Shown here: positions 40,144-47,363 of the stretch, piece after piece
Numbering within the stretch: position 1 is the first letter of the stretch
Layout of the letters: each line of letters begins with the position of its first letter
Assembly: GCF_900110835.1 (NCBI RefSeq)
Contig: NZ_FOJG01000001.1
Location: 3,317,499-3,381,498 of the forward strand
Reading direction: 5' to 3'
Length of the DNA: 64,000 nucleotides
From: Chitinophaga arvensicola
Lineage (GTDB): Bacteria; Bacteroidota; Bacteroidia; Chitinophagales; Chitinophagaceae
Notes under the pieces: generated by a model
The model's database searches: none
What the model saw: the letters and a program-made list of their open reading frames with translations, nothing else
What the model was told of the DNA's origin: nothing
Made by a program: the position numbers and the translations under genes

Positions 40144-41523
40144 ATGCTATTTGTACATACATCTGATAACGCTCAATTGTTATTCATCTTGAAACTGAAC
40201 GCACTATACGAAACGATTCACTTACGGAAAAGACCCGAAGATGTGGCAGCACTCGTGCAGGATGCGCTTCAAGGGACGCTCAGTAAGGAGGAGGGAGAGA
40301 TACTGGCAAAGGCAGCGGGGGCAGCCCTGCGTGCAACTGTATGGCAGTATACGTCCATGCTGGAAGCTTTTGCAAAAGTAACAGGTCTTGAAAAGCAGGT
40401 GAGTAAAGCGATGGAGTTATTCCGCCTGGACGATTCGCCAGCAGGTGCTTATGATGATCCCGAAGTGGTGGAGCAATTTATTGCCCGCGTTAGTCCGCTG
40501 ATCCATAAAAACCCGGGCTATAGTAATTATAAAACAGACCGGTTGAACCGGGAAGAAAGAGCCGCTGCCGGATTGGATCTTTCGCGTCGCAGGTATAATA
40601 AACTGTTCCGTTGTTTGCGCAGACTGGAAACAAAACTGGGCATCCTGATCAGAGAGCGTCAGAAGAGTCTTTTCCAGCGTACCGGCAAACATGGTTTTGC
40701 GGAAGATATTACCAGGGAAGATTTTACGGGAGATGTGAACAGCGCTTGTTTTATTGCTTACTACACGGCCCGTTGTAATCTGCGAAGTGAATTCACCGTG
40801 AGTGGACAACAAAGACCTTATGATGAAATTGCAGACATGCTTTTTAAACGTTGCGCCGCCGGCGGAAAGCAAACCAACTGGTGGGCAATAGCCCAGGTAT
40901 ACGTTAAAACCAATGTACTGGAACAGTTAACAGACGATCAGCAAGGCGCATTGCTCGGCAAATGGACCGCCTTGTTACAACAGGTCGCTTCGTTTTTGGA
41001 AGACTTATGGACACAGAATGAATTTAACCGTACTTCCATGGTGGTGAAACGTGGTAATGATTCTACCACCTGGAACAACACTGCCGGCGCCTGGAACAAG
41101 GCAAGAGACAGCTGGTTAAACCTGCTTTACGCCCTGGGAATGGAGTTTGTGCTGGAAGATATGTGTCCGGGGAAAGTGATGCGCCTCATCGCAGCCGACG
41201 TGGCGGCCTGGCATCATATGGTGGGAAGTAAAGGAGATCCGAACCTGCTGGTATGGAGTCAACTGCCCCTTCCCTGGGAGGTGTTTTCAGGCAGGGAGGC
41301 GTGCAACCGCACCATGGTAGAAGCAGCTTGTAAATCCGCCGGACTGGATACGGGAAAATCCGGTTGGATAGCGCCAAGGCCTCAAGGTGTAGTACCATTC
41401 CGGCCCACCCCTGAATTGGTGCATGGTGTTGCCATTTCCAATCCTTATCTTGCAAAAATATTGAAACAGCATAAATACTTTTCCGGCAAAGACATAAAGC
41501 CGCTTTCGCCGGAACAAAATTAA
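40144..41523 (+). CDS. Conserved-looking 459-aa protein of unknown function, first gene of the tRNA-like cassette
   Basis: From ATG 40144 (a TTG lies directly before it) the product has 459 aa with no signal peptide or membrane helix. I recognise no described domain. The dense arrangement of polar and aromatic motifs suggests an enzyme or RNA-binding protein: DRLNREERAAAGLDLSRRRYNKLFRCLRRLE (basic, helical), DVNSACFIAYYTARCNLRSEFT, TNWWAIAQVYVKTN, RGNDSTTWNNTAGAWNKARDSW, MRLIAADVAAWHHMVG, WSQLPLPWEVFSG and FRPTPELVHGVAISNP. The basic RRRYNKLFRCLRR stretch could contact RNA. The stop codon is three bases from a perfect tRNA-like cloverleaf, so RNA and protein are almost certainly made from one transcript. 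An orphan 113-aa gene follows. Confidence 0.85.
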   Translation: MLFVHTSDNAQLLFILKLNALYETIHLRKRPEDVAALVQDALQGTLSKEEGEILAKAAGAALRATVWQYTSMLEAFAKVTGLEKQVSKAMELFRLDDSPAGAYDDPEVVEQFIARVSPLIHKNPGYSNYKTDRLNREERAAAGLDLSRRRYNKLFRCLRRLETKLGILIRERQKSLFQRTGKHGFAEDITREDFTGDVNSACFIAYYTARCNLRSEFTVSGQQRPYDEIADMLFKRCAAGGKQTNWWAIAQVYVKTNVLEQLTDDQQGALLGKWTALLQQVASFLEDLWTQNEFNRTSMVVKRGNDSTTWNNTAGAWNKARDSWLNLLYALGMEFVLEDMCPGKVMRLIAADVAAWHHMVGSKGDPNLLVWSQLPLPWEVFSGREACNRTMVEAACKSAGLDTGKSGWIAPRPQGVVPFRPTPELVHGVAISNPYLAKILKQHKYFSGKDIKPLSPEQN

Positions 41524-41526
41524 ATT

Positions 41527-41598
41527 AACGGAGTAGTTCAGTGGAAGAACTTCCGGCACTCTTCCGGATAGACGCAGGTTCGAGCCCTGCCTCCGTTT
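41527..41598 (+). ncRNA. tRNA-like RNA with intact cloverleaf and non-decoding anticodon loop
   Basis: Acceptor stem AACGGAG/CTCCGTT (7 bp, no mismatch; 41527-41533 with 41591-41597), T8-A9, D arm GTTC-AGTGGAA-GAAC with A14, G18G19 and A21, anticodon arm TCCGG-CACTCTT-CCGGA, five-base variable loop TAGAC with C48 opposite G15, T arm GCAGG-TTCGAGC-CCTGC. The discriminator is T and CCA is not encoded. Every core position for the L-shape is present. The anticodon loop is wrong for decoding: position 33 is A, not U; position 37 is U, not a purine; the nominal anticodon would be CUC. It starts three bases after the stop of the 459-aa gene. This is therefore more likely a tRNA mimic or substrate than a working tRNA-Glu. 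Confidence 0.85.
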
Positions 41599-41635
41599 CA
41601 ATGTACTGATAGCATCAATACCTAAATCATTTGAA

Positions 41636-41977
41636 ATGGCCTTACCCAAAAAAAGGATGAGAAAAATTACAGTTGGAACCACCAGGTATGCATGGCGTGT
41701 AAAAGGTGGTGATGAAGGCCTCCATCTTTCAGTGATCCCCTTAAAACAACAACAGTATTTATTAACCGGTGGTTTCGGTTATCACTCTGTTGTAACCGGA
41801 ACCAGCATTGCAGCAGATGGACAAACCATGACGCATTTAAAACCAACATTGGTGATAACCGGGTTTATTGTCCGCCAGGTTATTATCTATGCATTGAATG
41901 CGGGATGGTTGTCAGACGCAAACAAGCGTATTCTGCATGTAGGTGCGATGGATGACGAAGTAAGTTTTCATAAGTAA
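41636..41977 (+). CDS. 113-aa orphan protein, last gene of the tRNA-like cassette
   Basis: Starts 37 bases after the tRNA-like RNA. The N-terminus is strongly basic (MALPKKRMRKITVGTTRYAWRVKGG), followed by beta-rich sequence (LHLSVIPLKQQQYLLTGGFGYHSVV) and a helix with LVITGFIVRQVIIYALNAGWLSDANKRIL. Small proteins starting LPKKxxRKIxVxxxxYxWRV and ending with a 'TpgfV...I..Al..GW' helix look like a recurring orphan type, with no function known to me. Position behind the RNA suggests that it binds the RNA or the 459-aa protein. The convergent sigma gene ends 8 bases further. Confidence 0.75.
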   Translation: MALPKKRMRKITVGTTRYAWRVKGGDEGLHLSVIPLKQQQYLLTGGFGYHSVVTGTSIAADGQTMTHLKPTLVITGFIVRQVIIYALNAGWLSDANKRILHVGAMDDEVSFHK

Positions 41978-41985
41978 TCGCTTGT

Positions 41986-42516
41986 TTAATACCCTTCTTT
42001 CACAAGATAAGTCCGGATACGCTTCATTACCATAGAAAGCTGGTTCCTCACCGTTTTCTCTGAGATCCCAAGGATGCTCGCTATCTGTGGATTATCAAGC
42101 GCATGATGGAAACGCATATGATACACCCGCTGATTCTGATCAGGAAGCTGTTCTATAAAATTGCTTAATTTATCCTGTAATTCCCTGTGAAGTAAAGGCG
42201 CATCTGCATGAGCATTCAATGATGCAGGCATGGCTGTTAAGTGTATATTGTCCTGCCGGGTCTTATCTCTTATGTAAGCCGCTACCGCAAACTTTACCGC
42301 ACGTTTTAAATAGTGCGCCACCGGCTGATCAATCTTTAAAGTATCCCTGCGCTTCCAAAGCGAAATAAAAATATTCTGCACAATATCTTCTGCTACAAAA
42401 TCATCCTGCATCAATTGTCGCGCAAGGTTTAATGACTCATACCAGTAACGATTATAGAGTGCACTAAACGACGCTTCATCAATAGTAAATGGTGCTACGG
42501 GATCCTCGTTAAACAC
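41986..42516 (-). CDS. ECF sigma factor (FecI-like), GTG start
   Basis: A 176-aa sigma factor. Region 2: EDIVQNIFISLWKRRDTLKIDQPVAHYLKRAVKFAVAAYIRDK; region 4: RVYHMRFHHALDNPQIASILGISEKTVRNQLSMVMKRIRTYL. The frame starts with GTG at 42516. It is divergent from a FecR-like gene, a TonB receptor gene and a DUF4374 lipoprotein gene, and so is the likely activator of that siderophore-uptake group. Divergent placement, rather than sigma followed by FecR in one operon, is unusual. Confidence 0.92.
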   Translation of the reverse strand: MFNEDPVAPFTIDEASFSALYNRYWYESLNLARQLMQDDFVAEDIVQNIFISLWKRRDTLKIDQPVAHYLKRAVKFAVAAYIRDKTRQDNIHLTAMPASLNAHADAPLLHRELQDKLSNFIEQLPDQNQRVYHMRFHHALDNPQIASILGISEKTVRNQLSMVMKRIRTYLVKEGY

Positions 42517-42762
42517 AATACATAATTGAATTTATCTTTAAGGATGAATCAGGAAAGCCTTTCGGACAGGGCTCTCCACGCTGCGCAAAACTACCTATAT
42601 AATACCGGGCGCGTTTTTCAAATCGGGAAAAAGACTTGCGCATTTGGGAATTAATGTGCGCCCATTATTCATTCGCCATAGAAATGTCAAAAACGGGAGA
42701 TAATGAAATCTGCACCGGGACATCTGCCCCGCATCGGATACTATAGGATGAATAGAAATACG

Positions 42763-43485
42763 ATGGATGTAAACAAAGACCTGCTTCAAAAGTATTACCA
42801 GGGACATTGTACAGACATGGAAAAGCAAATGGTGGAAGAATGGTTGCTGAGGCAGGATGCTTTTACCGGTGTGGTACACGATGATAATGAGGATGCCAGA
42901 GCGCGCATGTGGTATATTATCAACGCTAATACTATCGGTCATTCAAGGGCCAGGATACAGCGATTCAAGCAATACACCACCATTGCGGCTTGCCTGCTTG
43001 TTATTGCTACCACTGGTTTCTTAGTCTGGCAAAAAGTGTACAGGCTCCCGGCTGCATCTGCCTATATCATTATTGATAACACCAGCAGGCATTTACAGAC
43101 ACAACAACAAATGGGGAATGTGTTTTTGTCAGAATCGGCAAACGGACCACTGAGATTTATATCCACACCCGATAAGAAGGATTGTGTACTCTATACAAAT
43201 TCTCTGATTATCAACAACCAACGAGGGGAAGATATATGGGTATACCTGAAAACCAGCAGTGAAAAATATAGCAAGATGGTGAAATTTCTGTGCCGTAAAA
43301 AAACAACCTACGTGGCGGGCTATATCACAGAACATAGTACAGGAGGGAGCCGGAAGTACCTATATTCAAAAGTATCAGGAACAGCCATGTTTATTCCGCA
43401 GGAATTTGAGAGCAATATCAACAGCCAGCTGAATGCCGCAAAGATCAACGGTAAGCAAAAAGGTCACACGACCATTATTATTTAA
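42763..43485 (+). CDS. Degenerate FecR-like membrane protein, putative anti-sigma factor
   Basis: From ATG 42763 the product has 240 aa (ATGs at 42703 and 42748 are in frame). The N-terminal 35 residues (VNKDLLQKYYQGHCTDMEKQMVEEWLLRQD) match the sigma-binding region of Bacteroidota FecR proteins, and one transmembrane helix follows (TTIAACLLVIATTGFLVW). The periplasmic part does not read as the FecR beta-helix plus DUF4974: the usual 'PDGTxVxLNxxSxLxYP' segment is missing. It may have lost the sensor and kept only sigma binding. The TonB receptor gene follows after 59 bases. Confidence 0.7.
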   Translation: MDVNKDLLQKYYQGHCTDMEKQMVEEWLLRQDAFTGVVHDDNEDARARMWYIINANTIGHSRARIQRFKQYTTIAACLLVIATTGFLVWQKVYRLPAASAYIIIDNTSRHLQTQQQMGNVFLSESANGPLRFISTPDKKDCVLYTNSLIINNQRGEDIWVYLKTSSEKYSKMVKFLCRKKTTYVAGYITEHSTGGSRKYLYSKVSGTAMFIPQEFESNINSQLNAAKINGKQKGHTTIII

Positions 43486-43544
43486 ATCAAAATGTCGCAC
43501 GAATCATTTCAGGAGTTATAAGCATACATAAAGCGTAAAAAAAA

Positions 43545-46004
43545 GTGAAACAGATTTTTATATTACTGTTATCAGGATGGCTTCTCCTGGTAGCCTGTCC
43601 TTCTATTGCCCAGGAAGCAAAACAGAAAGGCGATAATCTTATTTATGGTGACATCAGGAGCAAACTAGGAGAGCCTCTTATCGGCGCTTCTGTTAAAATA
43701 GACAATGAAAAAACATCCGGTGCCATCGCAGATTCTAATGGTACTTTTCAGATTCATACCCCACGCACCGGTAAAGTAACCATCCAGGTTTCCTCTGTAG
43801 GCTATCGCCCGCAAACAAGGGAAGTGTATCTTAAAACGGGGCAAAAAATATATCTCGGTTTTAGTCTCGCAGAAGATAACCGTCAGCTGGGAGAAGTAAC
43901 TGTGGCAGGCGCCAGCGTGAATCAGCATAAGGTAAAGCAACTGAAGGAATCCGGTTTTAATGTGAATGTGATAGATGTCAATGAATATGGTAACACATCT
44001 TCCGATATCAACCAGGTGCTGAAACGTACTACCGGCGTACTGGTGAGAGAATCCGGCGGTGTCGGATCCGATTTTACCTTCCAGGTAAATGGGCTGGCTG
44101 CAAAGATCTACATCGATGATATTCCAATGGATCAGTATGGAAAATCGATGACACTGAATAATATCCCGGTGAACCTGATCGACCGGATAGAAGTATATAA
44201 AGGCGTGGTGCCCGCACATCTCGGATCAGACGCCATGGGTGGAGCGGTGAATATTATTACCAAACAGAAGACCCGTAAATTCCTGGACGCCAGTTATAGC
44301 TTCGGGTCTTTCAATACCCACCAGGTGGCACTTACCGGCGGTGTCAGGAACAAAAAAAATGGACTGAAACTGAGAGCCAGTACCTATTATAATTATTCCG
44401 ACAATAATTATATGATGTACAGTGATTCCACCTATAATGTGAATCTCAACGTGGTGAAGAAAGATGAAACAGGTACTTTCCGCCAGGTAAGCATTGACAA
44501 AGCACGACGCTTTTATGATACCTACCGCTCTGCCATGGGAGAAGTAGAGGTGGGATATGAAAAAGTAAAATGGGCTGATTGGTTTACTATCGGGCTCACC
44601 TACTCTGAAAATAAAAAACAGAATCAGTTAGGCGCTACGGTTAATTCGGTGTATGGCGGTTTCTGGTCGGAAAACAAGTTCCTGATGCCTACGATTAAGT
44701 ATCGCAAAGATAATTTTATCATTCCCGGATTATATGCTAACCTGTACGCCAACTACGCTAATAATAAAGATGTAAACAGGGATACGGCGTTATACCGGTA
44801 CGACTGGACCGGCCACTGGGCAGCTAATTCAGGGGGTGATACCATTCCCCATGTATATACGAAATATTTCGATGACAGCTATACGGCCAGGGCTAATTTC
44901 AATTATAATCTCGACAAGGAAAACAATCATAGCCTCAATTTCAATTATACTTTTAGCACCACCCGTCGCAGAATCTATGATGAAGCGGAAACTAATCCTG
45001 AGAAAAGAGAACTTTCCGGCTTGCCCAATAAATTGGGTAAGCATATTGCGGGTATTGCCTGGCAGGGTCAGTGGCTGAATAGAAAACTCATTTCCGTAGC
45101 ATCTTTCAAGTATTATGGCATGGGTACAAAGGCATTCATCGACAATAGGAAATTTGATGATTATGGCAAACCGATCAGCGGAGAGATCTATAGTGAGAAA
45201 AACTTCTTTGGTTATTCCAGCGGTTCATTGGCTTTACGTTACCGTATCACGCCCGACTGGGGAGTGAAAGGCTCTCTTGAAAGAGGATATAACCTGCCTG
45301 AGGTGGATGCGATGTATGGAGATGGAAAGAGAATACTGGCTAACCTGGATTTGAAACCCGAACGTAGCGACAACTATAACGTGGGTGCCTACTATAATCA
45401 TTTCATCGGAGACCATTTCATTAACCTTGATGGATCGGTGTTTTACAGGAATTCGAAAGATTATATCATTTCGCAGGTAGTAGAAGGTACTAATCTGACC
45501 CAGAGCCGCAACTTACCAGGGGTGGTCCTGTACGGGCTTGAAGCAGAAGCCCGCTATGGTTATAAGGATATGGTGAATCTTTCCGCGAATGTAAGCTATG
45601 ACAAAGCCATCGACAACTGGAAATACACCGATGCTACCAATTCGCAGATCAGCCTTGTTTATAAAGAGCAATTGCCAAACCGGCCATGGGTATATGGCAA
45701 CGCCAACCTGATGCTGGGTAAACGGGATCTCATCGGAAAAGGTACCCGTTTGCAGTTCAATTACCTGTACCAGTATTCGCATTGGTACTATCTCACCTGG
45801 GCTAAACTGGGAAGTCCCGGCAGCAAGAACTTTGTACCCGGACAATCCGTGCATAGCCTTATTATGGCTTACAGCTGGAAGCAGGATATATACAATATAT
45901 CAATGGAAGCCAGAAATCTTACAGATGAAAGGGTGTACGACAACTTCCGTTTGCAGAAGCCCGGTCGTGCGTTCTATGTAAAATTAAGAGTGTCATTAAT
46001 GTAG
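43545..46004 (+). CDS. TonB-dependent receptor, XusA-like siderophore/heme uptake (GTG start)
   Basis: An 819-aa receptor starting with GTG: signal peptide (FILLLSGWLLLVACPSIAQ), CarboxypepD_reg domain (IYGDIRSKLGEPLIGASVKIDNEKTSGAIADSNGTFQI, about 30-110), plug with INQVLKRTTGVLVRESGGVGSDFTFQVNGL and IEVYKGVVPAHLGSDAMGGAVNIIT, then the barrel. It lacks the STN domain needed to signal to an anti-sigma factor, although sigma and FecR-like genes are adjacent. The next gene is a DUF4374 lipoprotein, which in Bacteroides (XusB) captures ferric siderophores for the receptor XusA. Iron-siderophore import is the best guess. Confidence 0.9.
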   Translation: MKQIFILLLSGWLLLVACPSIAQEAKQKGDNLIYGDIRSKLGEPLIGASVKIDNEKTSGAIADSNGTFQIHTPRTGKVTIQVSSVGYRPQTREVYLKTGQKIYLGFSLAEDNRQLGEVTVAGASVNQHKVKQLKESGFNVNVIDVNEYGNTSSDINQVLKRTTGVLVRESGGVGSDFTFQVNGLAAKIYIDDIPMDQYGKSMTLNNIPVNLIDRIEVYKGVVPAHLGSDAMGGAVNIITKQKTRKFLDASYSFGSFNTHQVALTGGVRNKKNGLKLRASTYYNYSDNNYMMYSDSTYNVNLNVVKKDETGTFRQVSIDKARRFYDTYRSAMGEVEVGYEKVKWADWFTIGLTYSENKKQNQLGATVNSVYGGFWSENKFLMPTIKYRKDNFIIPGLYANLYANYANNKDVNRDTALYRYDWTGHWAANSGGDTIPHVYTKYFDDSYTARANFNYNLDKENNHSLNFNYTFSTTRRRIYDEAETNPEKRELSGLPNKLGKHIAGIAWQGQWLNRKLISVASFKYYGMGTKAFIDNRKFDDYGKPISGEIYSEKNFFGYSSGSLALRYRITPDWGVKGSLERGYNLPEVDAMYGDGKRILANLDLKPERSDNYNVGAYYNHFIGDHFINLDGSVFYRNSKDYIISQVVEGTNLTQSRNLPGVVLYGLEAEARYGYKDMVNLSANVSYDKAIDNWKYTDATNSQISLVYKEQLPNRPWVYGNANLMLGKRDLIGKGTRLQFNYLYQYSHWYYLTWAKLGSPGSKNFVPGQSVHSLIMAYSWKQDIYNISMEARNLTDERVYDNFRLQKPGRAFYVKLRVSLM

Positions 46005-46029
46005 TTCAGTATTCATATAAAATAAGCAA

Positions 46030-47292
46030 ATGAAAAAGTTAAATTGGAAAAACGTATCAGCGATGTTGCTCGCCACCGTATGCGCAGTACCGTTAATACA
46101 ATCATGCAGCAAAACGCCTGACAATAATAAAGGACCAGAAACGCCGGTAACGCCTAAGGCTTATGCGATTTTTGTGACCGTAGGAAATGCTTCCAGCAGT
46201 GAAAATTACTATACACTCACCGCAGGAGATCTGATGAAAGATACCCTGCTTAGCCCGGTGAACTCCGGCGTAGAACCGGATAATATTACTTTCTGGGTAG
46301 ATATTTACAGTGCGTTTAACGGAGGCAATTTCTATTATACACAGGATGGAAACATCATCAGCAAGCAACGCATTGTAAACGGTAAGTACAAGGAAATAGG
46401 GAACATTGTGGCCGGTGCCGACTCCTGGCAGCTGGGCATGATGAAGACCGTCTTTAATAGTAGCGGATTGAATTTCCTGAGCTGGGAAGCAAAATACGAT
46501 CCGGCTACAGATATCATTGAAAAGAATCTCTACATCGTAGATACTACCGGTGCGATGACCGTGAAGTCAAAAAATGCCATCAAGTTCCCGGTTCCTACCT
46601 ATAAGCTGTATCGTGACGACGGAAAGGAATTAGATAAAAAGGATATTGCCATAACCCCCACCAGTTTTACTATCCGAGATGGCAAAGCCTTTGTTGGTTT
46701 TTACTACGACTGGGTAACAAAAATCGATACTGCCTATATGCTGGCATTTGATTATCCGGCCTTGACGAATGTGAAGCTGCTGAAAGACGCCCGCCTGGGT
46801 CACGTATCCGGTGCCTGGTATGCCAGTTCTTCCAGCTTTACGGATGATAACGGCGATTACTACTTTACTACTATCAGTAAAGATAAAAAATATGGTCTGT
46901 TGCGTATTAAAAAGGGCGCCACTGAAATTGATCCTACCTATGCCTACGACCTGAAAGATCTGGGAGATATCAGCAGTATCGCCAGCTGGGGAAGTTATGC
47001 AGGTATCGATCATCATGCTTACCTGAAAGATGGCCTGGCCTTTTTGGGATCCTATATTATAGATGTACGTAATAAAAAGGTGATCAAAGACCTGAACAGC
47101 TTCGGACTTGGTAAAGTGCAGAACACCATGGATACTTATACCGAGAATAATAATGATTTGTATGTAGTGTTGAAAACAGATGATGCCCGTTGGTTTATCG
47201 CTAAATACGACGTTACTGCCAATACGCTTAAAAGAGGCGTGGAAGTACACAGTGGTATCAAAGGTATCAGCCGCATAGGTCGCTTGTACTAG
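46030..47292 (+). CDS. DUF4374 surface lipoprotein, XusB-like
   Basis: A 420-aa lipoprotein (lipobox LIQSC, Cys26). The mature protein has the repeated 'YALTAGDLMKDTLLSPVNSGVEPDN' start and beta-propeller-like repeats (NIVAGADSWQLGMMKT, KAFVGFYYDWVTKIDTAYMLAFDY, GHVSGAWYASSSSFTDDNGDYYF, DISSIASWGSYAGIDHHAYLKDG) of the DUF4374 family. XusB of Bacteroides, a siderophore-binding outer-membrane lipoprotein, has this organisation as I remember it. The gene lies 25 bases behind the TonB receptor gene. No PepSY gene (XusC) is seen. A bidirectional terminator follows. Confidence 0.8.
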   Translation: MKKLNWKNVSAMLLATVCAVPLIQSCSKTPDNNKGPETPVTPKAYAIFVTVGNASSSENYYTLTAGDLMKDTLLSPVNSGVEPDNITFWVDIYSAFNGGNFYYTQDGNIISKQRIVNGKYKEIGNIVAGADSWQLGMMKTVFNSSGLNFLSWEAKYDPATDIIEKNLYIVDTTGAMTVKSKNAIKFPVPTYKLYRDDGKELDKKDIAITPTSFTIRDGKAFVGFYYDWVTKIDTAYMLAFDYPALTNVKLLKDARLGHVSGAWYASSSSFTDDNGDYYFTTISKDKKYGLLRIKKGATEIDPTYAYDLKDLGDISSIASWGSYAGIDHHAYLKDGLAFLGSYIIDVRNKKVIKDLNSFGLGKVQNTMDTYTENNNDLYVVLKTDDARWFIAKYDVTANTLKRGVEVHSGIKGISRIGRLY

Positions 47293-47306
47293 TTCTTCAT
47301 TTACGA

Positions 47307-47348
47307 TAAACGGGAACGCCGCTGCAACTGCAGCGGCGTTCCCGTTTA
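47307..47348. terminator. Bidirectional terminator between convergent TonB-receptor loci
   Basis: Perfect 20-bp inverted repeat (TAAACGGGAACGCCGCTGCA and complement, loop AC) between the stops of the DUF4374 gene and the minus-strand receptor gene; it serves both. Confidence 0.85.
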
Positions 47349-47363
47349 TGGCCGTTTAAAGAT

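Noticed and set aside
41527..41598. Annotation as an ordinary tRNA-Glu(CUC)
   Set aside because: Position 33 is A and 37 is U; a decoding tRNA needs U33 and nearly always a purine at 37. The location three bases after a stop codon also argues against it.
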